From: DASSJT01 sp963715025
GTDB lineage: Bacteria; Actinomycetota; Actinomycetes; Actinomycetales; Dermatophilaceae
Reading direction: 5' to 3'
NCBI GenBank assembly: GCA_963715025.1
Contig: CAVQQQ010000009.1
Location: forward strand, 1,426,001 to 1,490,000
Length of the DNA: 64,000 nucleotides
A model generated the notes under the pieces. It was given only the letters and a program-made list of their open reading frames with translations, was not told the origin of the DNA and ran no database searches. How positions within the stretch are numbered: position 1 is the stretch's first letter; every line of letters begins with the position of its first letter. This document shows, one piece after another, positions 42,106 through 50,982 of the stretch. The position numbers and the translations under genes were made by a program.

Positions 42106-42719
42106 GACTCCAGTCCCAACGTGTCGCGCAGGCGGATGAGTCCGTCTCTGATTCTCGTCTTCGCCGTGCCGAGCGGAAGCCCCAGCATGGCAGCGACTTC
42201 TGTGTGGGTGTAGCCGCCGAAATAGGCCAGCTCGAGGGCCCCGCGCTGGGAGTCGGTCAGGGTATCCAGCGCCCGTCTGACCCGGTCCCGGTCGAGCCGC
42301 CGCTCGGCGCGCTCGGCCGTCTCGTCGAACGGCGTCTCCTGCGTGGCCGCCTCGTAGGTGCTGTCCCGCCGCCGCGAGGCCTCCGACGAGCGCACCCGGT
42401 CGACGGCCTTGCGGTGGGCGATGGTCATCATCCAGCCGATCGGGCTCCCGAGCGACGGGTCGAACCGCGCACTGGTGCGCCAGATCTCGAGGTAGACCTC
42501 CTGGGTCACCTCCTCCGCCTGGGCTGGGTCGCGAACGACTCGCAGGACGAGGCCGTGGACCCGGGAGGAGGTCGCGTCGTAGAGGCTGCTGAAGGCCATC
42601 TCGTCGCCGAGTCCGGACGACCGGATCAGGTCCGCCAGGTCGGGTGCCTGTCCGGCCGCGCGGGGCACAGTCCCCCCAGGCGCCTCGCCTGGGGGGACTG
42701 CCGACATGGTGACCATCAT
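42102..42719 (-). CDS. sigK: ECF sigma factor SigK
   Basis: This 205-residue ECF sigma factor has region 2 at about 40-105 (FSSLYDATSSRVHGLVLRVV, then GSPIGWMMTIAHRKAVDRVR) and region 4 at about 140-195 (TDSQRGALELAYFGGYTHTE, then LGLPLGTAKTRIRDGLIRLR). The identity as SigK rests on the RskA partner and on the fasciclin and molybdopterin genes upstream, matching SigK regulons described in mycobacteria. It lies 24 bp after the fasciclin gene and is probably transcribed from the candidate SigK promoter at 43409-43436, giving positive feedback. Confidence 0.9.
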   Translation of the reverse strand: MMVTMSAVPPGEAPGGTVPRAAGQAPDLADLIRSSGLGDEMAFSSLYDATSSRVHGLVLRVVRDPAQAEEVTQEVYLEIWRTSARFDPSLGSPIGWMMTIAHRKAVDRVRSSEASRRRDSTYEAATQETPFDETAERAERRLDRDRVRRALDTLTDSQRGALELAYFGGYTHTEVAAMLGLPLGTAKTRIRDGLIRLRDTLGLES

Positions 42720-42743
42720 GGAGTGCGCGTGGCTTCGCCGCGA

Positions 42744-43373
42744 CTACTCCGGCAGGAGAACCTGGTCGATGATGTAGACCGTCGCGTTGGCCGTCTGGAC
42801 GTTGCCACAGACCACCTTTGCCGCGCCGACCATGAAGTCCTCGCCGGAGCCGGTAACCGTGATCGTCGTGCCCGCCAGCGTCTTGTGCTCGCCGGCCAGC
42901 AGGTCCGGGCTCAGGCGCCCCGCCACCACATGGTTGGTCAACACCTTGGTGAGCAGGCCCTTCGGGTCCTTCATCGCGGCGTCGAGGGTGGCCTTGGGAA
43001 CCGCCGCGAAGGCCTCGTTCGTCGGCGCGAAGACCGTGATGTCCTGGGTGCTGTTGAGCGTCGAGCCCAGGCCCGCGGCGCCCACGGCCGAGACGAGCTG
43101 GCTGAGCACGGGGTTGTTGCTGGCCGCGGTGGCGACGGGGTCGGCGGCCATGCCGCTGAATGACCCCTTGCCGGTTGCGGGGACGGCGGAGCAGGCGGGG
43201 CCGAACGGCCCGGAGGCCATGGTCTCGCTGGTGGTGCTGCTCGAGCTCGAGGTGCTCGGACTGGTGATCGGGTCGGCCGCTGCGCTGGCGGTGTCGCTCG
43301 AGCCACAGGCTGCGAGTCCCAGCGGTACGGCCAGGGCGAGGGCGGCAAGGGCGCCGCTACGGGTGGGGCTCAT
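42744..43373 (-). CDS. Fasciclin-domain lipoprotein (MPT70/MPT83-like)
   Basis: This secreted surface protein of 209 residues has a lipoprotein signal peptide ending at the lipobox GLAACGSS (Cys 23), a Ser/Thr-rich linker and one FAS1 domain (about 70-208). The domain contains the H1 box DITVFAPTNEAFAAVPKATL and the H2-type end TANATVYIIDQVLLPE. It matches MPT70/MPT83, the main SigK targets of M. tuberculosis. FAS1 domains mediate adhesion or ligand binding. A GAAGGAG site precedes the ATG at 43373. It is first in the fas-sigK-rskA unit. Confidence 0.9.
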   Translation of the reverse strand: MSPTRSGALAALALAVPLGLAACGSSDTASAAADPITSPSTSSSSSTTSETMASGPFGPACSAVPATGKGSFSGMAADPVATAASNNPVLSQLVSAVGAAGLGSTLNSTQDITVFAPTNEAFAAVPKATLDAAMKDPKGLLTKVLTNHVVAGRLSPDLLAGEHKTLAGTTITVTGSGEDFMVGAAKVVCGNVQTANATVYIIDQVLLPE

Positions 43374-43408
43374 GTTCGGACTCCTTCACGGGGTGGTCTG
43401 ACATGAGT

Positions 43409-43436
43409 GGTTCGACGTGGTCACCTCGGCGGATTG
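43409..43436 (-). promoter_or_regulatory. Candidate SigK promoter of the fasciclin-sigK-rskA operon
   Basis: Reverse strand: CAATCC (43436-43431), 16-bp spacer, CGAACC (43414-43409). This resembles the M. tuberculosis SigK pattern as I recall it (CCATCC, about 16-17 bp, CGAA..). The predicted start is about 30 nt before the fasciclin ATG. Confidence 0.5.
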
Positions 43437-43461
43437 GATTGCAGGCCAGAAGAATTCGCAT

Positions 43462-45018
43462 TCAGCGGACCGACACGACAATCGAGTGCCACCCCGTCGC
43501 GCCGCTGGGGAACGGGTCGGCCGCATCGGGTGTCTGCTGCTGACCCGTGTTGTCGGTGGCCCTCACGGTGAGCGTGTGGCGGCCCTTGGGCGCGTCCCAG
43601 GGCAGGTACCACTGGCGCCAGTAGTCGATGCCGCCGTCGGGGCCGAGCGTGGCGTCGGTCCACTGGCCCCGGTCGATCCTGACCTGGACGCCCTTGATGC
43701 CCCGGCCCTGGGCCCACGCCACGCCCCCGACATAGGTCTTCCCGGCTGCTACGGTCGAGCCCCCCCGGGGGACGTCGATGCGCGACTCCGTGAGGATCGG
43801 GGCATGGCTTGCCCATCCGCGCTCGGTCCAGTAGGCCTGCCGTGCGGCATACGTCGTGGCCGTCATCCGGGTGATCCACTTCGTGCAGCCGACGAACCCG
43901 TAGAGCCCGGGCGTGACCAACCGGACCGGGAACCCGTGCTCGGCGGGCAGGGGCACGCCGTTCATGGCGACCGCCAGCATCGCATCGCGGCTGTCGGTGA
44001 GCGCCTGCACTGGCGTCGACACGGTGAAGCCGTCGGCCGACGTCGACAGGATCTGGTCGGCGCCGGAGTGGATCCCGGCTCGGCGCAGCAGGTCCGCCGT
44101 GCGCACCCCGAGCCACCTCGCGCCGCTGATGTAGGGCCCGCCCACCTCGTTGCTCACGCAGGTCAGGGTGACGTCGCGCTCGATCATGGGCATGGCGAGC
44201 AGCTCGGCATAGGTGACCCTCACCCGGGTGTCCACCTCACCGTCGATCGTGAGGGTCCACGACTCTGCGTCGACCCGCGGCACCACCAGCGCCGTGTCGA
44301 TGCGGTAGAAGTCCGAGTTCGGGGTGCGGAAGTCGCTGACCCCGCGGACCATGCCCTCGATCCCGGCGGGCAGGGCGCGGGCCGGCTCGGCCGGTGCGGG
44401 CAGGTGCAGCGAGGCCGGAAGCGTGGGCACGCGTCCGATCCGATGGCCCAGTGCGGCCGCTCCTGCAGACAGGGCGGCGACTCCAGCGGCGGCGGCGAGG
44501 ACGACCCGGCGGCTCGCGGCGGGTCGCAGGCTCTCGGCCGCCGGGTGGCCGGCGTTCGCTGCCTGCTGGCCCTCCAGCAGGTAGAGGAGACCCGAGAGGA
44601 CCAGCATGCCCGCGAGGCCGGCGATGAGGCCGGGGAGCGCATCGAAACTACCGGCGGCCGGTCGGGCGATGGCGGCCAGGGCGGCGATCACGCCAAGGGC
44701 CATGATCGCGATCAGCGCCGCCGTCCGGTGGCGGCGGGCCAGCAGACCGGTGGCGACCGCCCCCACGACGGTGACGACGCCGACCGAGAGCACCAGGATG
44801 GGCTTGTCCGCGGTGCCGAAGGTGCGCACAGCCCACTCCTTCACCGGTGTGGGCGTCGCGTCGATCACCGTCGACCCCATGGCGAGCACAGGCGACGAGG
44901 GCGGGTTGATGAAGGCGGCGGCGAGATGCCCGGCACCCATGCCGGCGGCGGCAGCGGCGCCCCCGCATACGGCATACAGGCCCCTGCTCGGCGCTGGGGT
45001 GCTCTCGGGACCGCTCAT
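43462..45018 (-). CDS. Membrane-anchored molybdopterin-dependent oxidoreductase
   Basis: This is a sulfite-oxidase-fold molybdoenzyme (518 residues). Up to five hydrophobic segments occupy the first ~180 residues. The catalytic Oxidored_molyb domain follows, with the molybdenum-ligand Cys in IERDVTLTCVSNEVGGPY, then FPVRLVTPGLYGFVGCTKW. A C-terminal Mo-co dimerisation domain (GVQVRIDRGQWTDATLGPDG) ends in ATGWHSIVVSVR. The active site faces outside. The substrate may be sulfite or oxidised methionine; it is unknown here. ATG 45018 is chosen because GGAG lies just before it, and it belongs to the SigK set. Confidence 0.9.
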   Translation of the reverse strand: MSGPESTPAPSRGLYAVCGGAAAAAGMGAGHLAAAFINPPSSPVLAMGSTVIDATPTPVKEWAVRTFGTADKPILVLSVGVVTVVGAVATGLLARRHRTAALIAIMALGVIAALAAIARPAAGSFDALPGLIAGLAGMLVLSGLLYLLEGQQAANAGHPAAESLRPAASRRVVLAAAAGVAALSAGAAALGHRIGRVPTLPASLHLPAPAEPARALPAGIEGMVRGVSDFRTPNSDFYRIDTALVVPRVDAESWTLTIDGEVDTRVRVTYAELLAMPMIERDVTLTCVSNEVGGPYISGARWLGVRTADLLRRAGIHSGADQILSTSADGFTVSTPVQALTDSRDAMLAVAMNGVPLPAEHGFPVRLVTPGLYGFVGCTKWITRMTATTYAARQAYWTERGWASHAPILTESRIDVPRGGSTVAAGKTYVGGVAWAQGRGIKGVQVRIDRGQWTDATLGPDGGIDYWRQWYLPWDAPKGRHTLTVRATDNTGQQQTPDAADPFPSGATGWHSIVVSVR

Positions 45019-45024
45019 AACTCC

Positions 45025-45052
45025 AGTTCGTAGCACGGGCAGCCCCGGCTTG
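45025..45052 (-). promoter_or_regulatory. Second candidate SigK promoter, upstream of the molybdoenzyme
   Basis: Reverse strand: CAAGCC (45052-45047), 16-bp spacer, CGAACT (45030-45025), ending 6 nt before ATG 45018. It has the same spacing and nearly the same hexamers as the site at 43409-43436. Confidence 0.4.
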
Positions 45053-45129
45053 GGACCCTGCGCGCGAGGACGTTCGAGGTCCGTAATGTCGCCACGGCGC
45101 CCGGCCCGCCAGCCGGGACCTGGCTGGCT

Positions 45130-45135
45130 TAGGGT
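45130..45135 (+). promoter_or_regulatory. -10 box TAGGGT, leaderless start of the small membrane protein
   Basis: TAGGGT ends 6 nt before GTG 45142; the architecture is the same as upstream of purM. Confidence 0.5.
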
Positions 45136-45141
45136 GACCGG

Positions 45142-45354
45142 GTGACGACCCCACGGCGCAGCCCCAAGTTCGGGGCGTTCATCCTGACCGGCGCGGTGAT
45201 CGGATTCATCGTCGGGTCGGCCATTGCCTATTACGGCCCCGACACCCCCACCTACACCACGAGCAGCGGCGTGGGCTTCATCGGGCTACTCATCGCCGCC
45301 ATCGGCGCACTCGCCGGCGCCCTTGTCGCGATCGCCCTCGACCGCCGAGAGTGA
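45142..45354 (+). CDS. Small two-helix membrane protein
   Basis: This 70-residue protein has two hydrophobic segments, about 10-30 (FGAFILTGAVIGFIVGSAIA) and 44-65 (GFIGLLIAAIGALAGALVAI), joined by a Tyr/Thr/Pro loop. A positively charged N-terminus (TTPRRSPK) suggests an N-in topology. Similar short proteins stand just before purF in many actinobacteria (from memory); the function is unknown. Its leaderless-type promoter is described separately, and purF begins 55 bp later. Confidence 0.8.
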   Translation: MTTPRRSPKFGAFILTGAVIGFIVGSAIAYYGPDTPTYTTSSGVGFIGLLIAAIGALAGALVAIALDRRE

Positions 45355-45409
45355 GGCGGCGGCGGGTGCGTTGCCGGCATACCGCATGCCCTGTGGGAGA
45401 ATGAGGCAC

Positions 45410-46996
45410 GTGGCGCGCGCCGACGGACTCCTCTCTCATGACCTCATGCCTGGCGAGAAGGGCCCGCAGGACGCCTGTGGCGTCTTCGGCGTCTGGGCCC
45501 CGGGCGAGGAGGTCGCCAAGCTCACGTACTTCGGCCTCTACGCGCTGCAGCACCGTGGCCAGGAGTCGGCCGGCATCGCGACGAGCGACGGCGACAAGAT
45601 CCTCGTCTACAAGGACATGGGCCTGGTCAGCCAGGTCTTCGACGAGACCGCCCTCAACTCGCTCAAGGGTCACATGGCGATCGGCCACACGCGCTACTCC
45701 ACGACCGGCGGCTCCACGTGGGAGAACGCGCAGCCGACGCTCGGCGGCCATGACGGCGGCACGGTCGCCCTCGCTCACAACGGCAACCTGATCAACTCCG
45801 GCGAGCTGCGTGACCTCGTCCACGAGCGCCTCGGCGTGCTGGCGGGCAAGTCGGGCGAGCTGCGCTACGGCAACACGTCCGACACCGCCCTCGTGACGAC
45901 CCTGCTGGCCGCCGACCCCGACCGCACGCTCGAGGCGAGCGCCCTTGAGGTGCTGCCCAGGCTGCGCGGCGCGTTCAGCCTGGTCTTCATGGACGAGCAC
46001 ACGCTGTATGCCGCCCGCGATGCCCACGGAGTCCGTCCCCTCGCGCTCGGGAGACTGGAGCGGGGCTGGGTGGTCGCGTCGGAGACCGCGGCCTTGCAGA
46101 CGATCGGCGCATCGGTGATCCGCGAGATCGAGCCCGGCGAGCTGGTCGCGATCGACGAGAACGGCCTGCGTACGCACCGGTTCGCAGACCCGACGCCCAA
46201 GGGCTGCGCGTTCGAGTACGTCTACCTCGCCCGTCCCGACGCGGTGATCCGGGGCCGGGTGGTCCACGAGGCGCGAGTGGAGATGGGGCGCCAGCTCGCG
46301 CGCGAGCACGGTATCGACGCGGACCTGGTGATCGGCGTGCCCGAGTCCGGGGTGCCCGCGGCGGTCGGCTACTCCCAGGAGTCGGGCATCCCGTTCGGCC
46401 AGGGCTTCGTCAAGAACGCCTACGTCGGCCGTACCTTCATCCAGCCGTCCCAGAGCCTGCGGCAGCTCGGGATCCGGCTCAAGCTCAACCCGCTCGAGCA
46501 CACCATCCGCGGCCAGCGCCTGGTGGTCGTCGACGACTCGATCGTGCGGGGGAACACCCAGCGGGCGCAGATCCGGATGCTGCGCGAGGCGGGAGCCGCC
46601 GAGGTGCACGTCCGGATCTCATCACCGCCCGTCCAGTGGCCGTGCTTCTACGGCATCGACTTCGCGACCCGGGCCGAGCTGATCGCGACCGGTCTGGGGG
46701 TCGAGGAGATCCGCGCCTCGATCGGGGCCGACTCGCTGGGCTACATCTCCGAGGAGGGCATGGTCGCTGCGACCGGCCAGGCCGCCGATGAGCTGTGCAC
46801 GGCATGCTTCACGGGGCGCTACCCGATCGAGCTGCCGGAGGACGGCCGGATCGGCAAGCACCTGCTGGAAACCCTGCCGATCTCGGTGCGCACCGGCCAC
46901 GACGCGAGCATCGACGTCGATTCCGGGCTGCGCGACGTCGAGGGCGTGCCGCTGGGTGTCGCCGGCGGCGCCGAGAACGCCCTCCAGCACCCCTGA
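45410..46996 (+). CDS. purF: Amidophosphoribosyltransferase
   Basis: PurF makes phosphoribosylamine from PRPP and glutamine, the committed purine step. The N-terminal nucleophile Cys is in PQDACGVFGVW and follows a propeptide of about 20 residues that would be removed. The glutaminase domain contains YGLYALQHRGQES-like sequence (FGLYALQHRGQESAGIATSD), and the PRPP motif is LVVVDDSIVRGNT near residue 370. GTG 45410 (VARADGLLSHD) fits the family. An upstream ATG at 45401 is also possible, with GGGAGA before it. The 528-residue length is normal. Confidence 0.95.
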   Translation: MARADGLLSHDLMPGEKGPQDACGVFGVWAPGEEVAKLTYFGLYALQHRGQESAGIATSDGDKILVYKDMGLVSQVFDETALNSLKGHMAIGHTRYSTTGGSTWENAQPTLGGHDGGTVALAHNGNLINSGELRDLVHERLGVLAGKSGELRYGNTSDTALVTTLLAADPDRTLEASALEVLPRLRGAFSLVFMDEHTLYAARDAHGVRPLALGRLERGWVVASETAALQTIGASVIREIEPGELVAIDENGLRTHRFADPTPKGCAFEYVYLARPDAVIRGRVVHEARVEMGRQLAREHGIDADLVIGVPESGVPAAVGYSQESGIPFGQGFVKNAYVGRTFIQPSQSLRQLGIRLKLNPLEHTIRGQRLVVVDDSIVRGNTQRAQIRMLREAGAAEVHVRISSPPVQWPCFYGIDFATRAELIATGLGVEEIRASIGADSLGYISEEGMVAATGQAADELCTACFTGRYPIELPEDGRIGKHLLETLPISVRTGHDASIDVDSGLRDVEGVPLGVAGGAENALQHP

Positions 46997-47107
46997 CCCG
47001 CCCCCACCGAACCGACCGCTTTCCGCGGTCGGGGCAGTACCGCTGCTGCGGGCGCTCCCTGGTACCCGGACGGGACCGGGGCCGCCTGGAGGAGGTCTGG
47101 CGGTCGG

Positions 47108-47113
47108 TAGGCT
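47108..47113 (+). promoter_or_regulatory. -10 box TAGGCT, leaderless start of purM
   Basis: TAGGCT ends 6 nt before GTG 47120, and the gene lacks a Shine-Dalgarno. Confidence 0.5.
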
Positions 47114-47119
47114 GGGCGG

Positions 47120-48235
47120 GTGAGTGAGCCGATCACCTATGCCGGTGCCGGGGTCGACGTCGAGGCCGGTGACCGGGCGGTCGAGCTCATGAGGGCCTCC
47201 GTCGGGCGGGCGAGCCGCCCTGAGGTCATCGGTGGGCTCGGTGGTTTCGCCGGCATGTTCGACGCATCCGCCCTCGCCCGCATGACCCACCCCGTGCTCG
47301 CCACGTCGACCGACGGGGTCGGCACCAAGGTCGCCATCGCGCAGGCTCTGGACAAGCACGACACGATCGGCTTCGACCTCGTCGGCATGGTGGTTGACGA
47401 CATCGTGGTGTGCGGCGCCGAGCCGCTCTTCATGACGGACTACATCGCCACAGGCAAGGTGGTTCCCGAGCGCATCGCCGCAATCGTCTCGGGCATCGCC
47501 GCAGCCTGTGCCCAGGCCGGTGTCGCGCTCGTCGGCGGCGAGACAGCCGAGCACCCCGGCCTGTTGGAACCCGACGAGTACGACGTCGCCGGCGCGGCCA
47601 CGGGAGTGGTGGAGTATGCCGGTGTGCTGGGTCCCCAGCGCGTCCGACCCGGCGACGTGGTCCTGGGTCTGGCCAGTTCCGGCCTGCATTCCAACGGCTA
47701 CTCACTGGTCCGACGCGTGGTCGCCTCCGCCGGCTGGCCGCTCGACCGACACGTGCCCGAGTTCGGCCGGACCCTCGGCGAAGAGCTCCTCGAGCCCACC
47801 CGCGTCTACTCGGCCCACCTGCTCCACCTCATCCGCACCCAGGGCGTCGACGTCCACGCCCTGTCCCACGTGACGGGCGGCGGTCTGGCGGCCAACCTCG
47901 CCCGCGTCCTCCCTCCAGACGTCTTTGCCCGCGTCGACCGCGCCACTTGGACGCCCCCGCCCGTCTTCACGACGATCGGCGCGCTGGGCCGGGTGACTCA
48001 GCCGAACCTGGAGCGCACGCTGAACATGGGCGTCGGTTTCGTCGCCGTGCTCCCCGCCGATGACGCCGACCTCGCGATCGCCACCCTCGCCGGACGGAAC
48101 ATCGACGCGTGGGTGCTGGGCGACGTTACTGCCCTCGAGGCCGCATCGAGCGCCCCCGGCGCCGACGTCGTCCGCGGGGCCAAGGGCGTCGACGGCGGTT
48201 CGGTGCAGATCGTCGGCGAGCACCCGAGTCCGTGA
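47120..48235 (+). CDS. purM: Phosphoribosylformylglycinamidine cyclo-ligase
   Basis: PurM closes the imidazole ring of FGAM to AIR with ATP. It has 371 residues with ITYAGAGVDVEAGDRAVELM at the N-terminus, the nucleotide-binding VLATSTDGVGTKVAIA near 55, MVVDDIVVCGAEPLFMTDY near 90 and HVTGGGLAANLARVLP near 250. GTG 47120 is the start. It is separated from purF by 123 bp and appears to have its own promoter. It is followed by a terminator and converges with the cysteine hydrolase gene. Confidence 0.95.
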   Translation: MSEPITYAGAGVDVEAGDRAVELMRASVGRASRPEVIGGLGGFAGMFDASALARMTHPVLATSTDGVGTKVAIAQALDKHDTIGFDLVGMVVDDIVVCGAEPLFMTDYIATGKVVPERIAAIVSGIAAACAQAGVALVGGETAEHPGLLEPDEYDVAGAATGVVEYAGVLGPQRVRPGDVVLGLASSGLHSNGYSLVRRVVASAGWPLDRHVPEFGRTLGEELLEPTRVYSAHLLHLIRTQGVDVHALSHVTGGGLAANLARVLPPDVFARVDRATWTPPPVFTTIGALGRVTQPNLERTLNMGVGFVAVLPADDADLAIATLAGRNIDAWVLGDVTALEAASSAPGADVVRGAKGVDGGSVQIVGEHPSP

Positions 48236-48257
48236 GCCGGCCCCCCCGTTGCGGCCC

Positions 48258-48276
48258 GGTCGGGGTGGTCCCGACC
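48258..48276. terminator. Hairpin between convergent purM and cysteine hydrolase
   Basis: GGTCGGG (48258-48264) pairs with CCCGACC (48270-48276) around a 5-nt loop, midway between the two stop codons. Confidence 0.5.
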
Positions 48277-48292
48277 ACGGGAGGGCGCGGCA

Positions 48293-48862
48293 TCACCCCG
48301 ACGCCGGGGTGGCGGCCAGGACCTCGTCGGTCGTCGTGAGCTCGATCATCGGCTCGTACAGCTTCATGGCGTAAAGCGCATTGTCGTGCGCCTCCTCGGA
48401 CGAGCCCGCGCAGGCATCCGCAGCCACGAGGACCAGGGCCCCCGCGTCAGCTGCCGGAAGTGCCGTCGAGATGACGCAGCAGTCCGTCGAGACGCCGGCC
48501 AGCACGAGGGTGGGCGTAGGACCCGTGTGGGCGATCAGGTCGGCGTTCCACTTTCCGAACGTGTGCGCCGTGACCGTATGACGCGGGAGCCCCTCGAGCT
48601 CCGGGACCACGGCGTAGAGGGGATCGCCGTCTGGCACCAGCGCGAAGGGCCACTGCGTGTAATAGGGAACCCAGGACCCGGTCGGCTCCGGATTCGCAAC
48701 GAAGCGGGTGAAGATGACGCGATCGCCGAAGGCCGCTGCCAGCCTGCGGATCGGCTCCACGGCGTCCGGCCACATCACCGAGCCCCACGGGCTGGTCGGG
48801 TGGGCGAAGACCCGCTGGGCGTCGATGACGACCAGCCACGCATCCTCGGACAGCCCCCTCAC
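48293..48862 (-). CDS. Isochorismatase-family cysteine hydrolase
   Basis: This 189-residue hydrolase has the catalytic triad: Asp in WLVVIDAQRVF near residue 14, a Lys in HTFGKWNADL near 103 and the nucleophile Cys in LAGVSTDCCVISTALPA near 128. The class cleaves amides, ureas or nicotinamide-like compounds. GTG 48862 overlaps the stop of the permease gene by four bases, so transporter and enzyme are co-produced. This suggests uptake and hydrolysis of a nitrogenous compound such as a pyrimidine or hydantoin derivative (inference). Confidence 0.88.
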   Translation of the reverse strand: MRGLSEDAWLVVIDAQRVFAHPTSPWGSVMWPDAVEPIRRLAAAFGDRVIFTRFVANPEPTGSWVPYYTQWPFALVPDGDPLYAVVPELEGLPRHTVTAHTFGKWNADLIAHTGPTPTLVLAGVSTDCCVISTALPAADAGALVLVAADACAGSSEEAHDNALYAMKLYEPMIELTTTDEVLAATPASG

Positions 48863-50358
48863 TCGGTGTCGGCCCCAGCGGCATACCCCTGCTCTTGGCG
48901 ACGCACCGTGCCGCGCCGGAGCACGAAGGTGACCAGGAACGAAAGGACGAGCGCGACGAGCACTCCGAGGTTGGCGTAAGCCCAGGCACCGTCCTTGCCG
49001 CCGAGGCCGAGGGGGCCGAGGAGGTAGCCCTGCCAGTTGTTCCATGAGGCGTCGGTGGCGAACAGGTTGATGACCAGACCCCAGCCGATGACGGAGGCGA
49101 CGACGACTGTGGCGATCGAAGTCCAGTCCCAACTGCCGTACCGCCCCCTGACGTCGAACAGGGCGTCCTCGTCGTAGTCGCGTCGGCGCAGCACGATGTC
49201 GGCGATCATGATGCCGGCCCACGACGCGAGCGGGACGCCGAGGGTGATCAGGAACGACTGGAACGGCCCCAGGAAGCTCTCCGCGAAGAACACGACGTAG
49301 ATGGTTCCCAGGGTGAGGATGACGCCGTCGATGAACGCGGCCCTGGGGCGGGGGATGCGCACGCCAAGCGACAGGAGCGTGAGCCCCGACGAGTAGATGC
49401 CCAGCACCGCGCCGCTGACGAGCGCGAGGATCGCGGCGACCAGGAACGGCACGAGGAACCATGTCGGAAGGATCGTTGCCAGGGTGCCGATGGGGTCGAC
49501 CGCGATGCCCTCGCGCAGCTTCTGGTCGGAACCGGCCAGGGCCAGGCCGTAGATGACCAGGAGCACCGGGGCGAGGGCGCCACCGAACGTGTTCCAGAAG
49601 ACGATCGCGCCGTCGGAGGCGTCGCGTCGCTGGTAGCGCGACCAGTCGGCCGCGATGTTGATCCAGCCCAGTCCGAACCCGGTCATCACCAACACCAGGG
49701 CCCCGATCACCGACTGGGTCGACCCCGAGGGCAGCGCGCTGACGGCGGACCAGTGGATGTCCTTGAGGGTCAGGCCGACATAGACGATCGTGACCACCCC
49801 CGTGATCCAGGTCAGCCACGTCTGCATCCGCATGATGATGTGGTAGCCGGCCACCGAGGCCAGGACGATGAGCGCGGCGGTGACGACGCAGGCGATGATC
49901 TTCGTGCCGGTGCCGCCGCCCCAGCCAAGCTGCTTGAAGATCGTCGCGGTCGCGAGGGTGGCAAGGATCGCGAGGAAGGTCTCCCACCCGATCGAGGTGA
50001 GCCACGAGATCACACCGGGCACCTTCTGGCCGGTGACGCCGAACGCGGAGCGCGACAGGATCATCGTCGGCGCGGAGCCACGCTTGCCTGCGATCGCGAT
50101 GATGCCGCAGAGCAGGAAGGACACCACGATCCCGACCACGGCCACGACAACCGACTGCCAGAACGAGATGCCGAAGCCGAGGATGAAACCGGCGTAGCTG
50201 ATGCCGAAGACGCTGATGTTGGCCGCGAACCACGGCCAGAACAAGTCGGAGGGCCGCGCGGTGCGGTCGGCCTCGTCAATGATCTCGATGCCGGTTGTCT
50301 CGACGCCGAGGCGCCTGATCTCCTGCTCGCCCACCGCACGGGTGCCCACGTCGCTCAT
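48859..50358 (-). CDS. NCS1-family nucleobase/hydantoin permease
   Basis: This nucleobase:cation symporter-1 has 499 residues with about twelve membrane segments. The N-terminal region FWPWFAANISVFGISYAGFI, GIIAIAGKRGSAPTMILSRS and GFGLGWINIAADWSRYQRRD are the NCS1 signatures, with asparagines and tryptophans lining the substrate site. Likely substrates are cytosine, uracil, allantoin or hydantoins. It is transcribed with the cysteine hydrolase. ATG 50358 is the start. Confidence 0.9.
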   Translation of the reverse strand: MSDVGTRAVGEQEIRRLGVETTGIEIIDEADRTARPSDLFWPWFAANISVFGISYAGFILGFGISFWQSVVVAVVGIVVSFLLCGIIAIAGKRGSAPTMILSRSAFGVTGQKVPGVISWLTSIGWETFLAILATLATATIFKQLGWGGGTGTKIIACVVTAALIVLASVAGYHIIMRMQTWLTWITGVVTIVYVGLTLKDIHWSAVSALPSGSTQSVIGALVLVMTGFGLGWINIAADWSRYQRRDASDGAIVFWNTFGGALAPVLLVIYGLALAGSDQKLREGIAVDPIGTLATILPTWFLVPFLVAAILALVSGAVLGIYSSGLTLLSLGVRIPRPRAAFIDGVILTLGTIYVVFFAESFLGPFQSFLITLGVPLASWAGIMIADIVLRRRDYDEDALFDVRGRYGSWDWTSIATVVVASVIGWGLVINLFATDASWNNWQGYLLGPLGLGGKDGAWAYANLGVLVALVLSFLVTFVLRRGTVRRQEQGYAAGADTE

Positions 50359-50507
50359 GGGCTGAGCGTGCCAGAACCTGGGGACAGCGACAACGGAACT
50401 CCCCGGGGCACGCCGAGGGGCGCGACGTGTCGGTTGATCAGTGCCCGAGTTACCGAGGGAGGGTCGGCTGGTGACGGCCTCGAACGCGCGCCGCCAACCA
50501 GGTCAGG

Positions 50508-50702
50508 TCAACCCTGGCCCGAGGCCCACTTGCCGTAGTCGTCCTCGTCGTCGGAGAGGTCATCGGACGTGTGAGCCCGCTCCCGCGAATGCGAATCGCC
50601 GTGTAGTTCTCGCTCAAGCGCGCTCAAGTCGGTGTTCGGGCTGTAGTACTTCAGCTCCCGAGCGACCTTCGTCTGCTTGGCTTTGGCCCGGCCGCGCCCC
50701 AT
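50508..50702 (-). CDS. DUF3073 family small protein
   Basis: This 64-residue protein starts MGRGRAKAKQTKVARELKYY, the nearly invariant DUF3073 beginning, followed by an acidic, Ser-rich disordered tail (TSDDLSDDEDDYGKWASGQG). It has a strongly basic N-terminus and acidic C-terminus. Its function is unknown. It lies between purM and valine dehydrogenase, as in many actinobacteria. An AT-rich promoter-like stretch (TTATAC on the reverse strand near 50811) lies about 110 bp upstream. The 50703-50982 gap has no other gene that I can see. Confidence 0.9.
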   Translation of the reverse strand: MGRGRAKAKQTKVARELKYYSPNTDLSALERELHGDSHSRERAHTSDDLSDDEDDYGKWASGQG

Positions 50703-50982
50703 GGCGTGACCCCCTCGTGCGTCTGCCGGGACGGCATCGCCCAGTCGGAGGACGGCCTGCGTCCTTCGACCCCGCGGAGCGGTCCCGGGAATCGTGTGTA
50801 TGTCGTGGGTATAACGCTACAGGGTCGATGCAAATTCGCGCTCACCCATGTGGTGTAAAACCGGCAATCAGGTCGATCTGGCGGAGCCTCGCTGACCGCA
50901 GCCGACGTCCAGGACCGCAGACGTCGATGGCCTGGACCTCACAGTCGGGTATGTCGGGGCGCCCGGAGCCCGGGGCTGTGGC

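Noticed and set aside
45224..45409. N-terminal extension of purF reading back to 45224
   Set aside because: It would overlap the small membrane protein in another frame, and the family N-terminus begins at GTG 45410.
48863..50233. Long upstream extension of the cysteine hydrolase frame
   Set aside because: It is the out-of-frame shadow of the NCS1 permease; the hydrolase starts at GTG 48862 with a 4-bp overlap.
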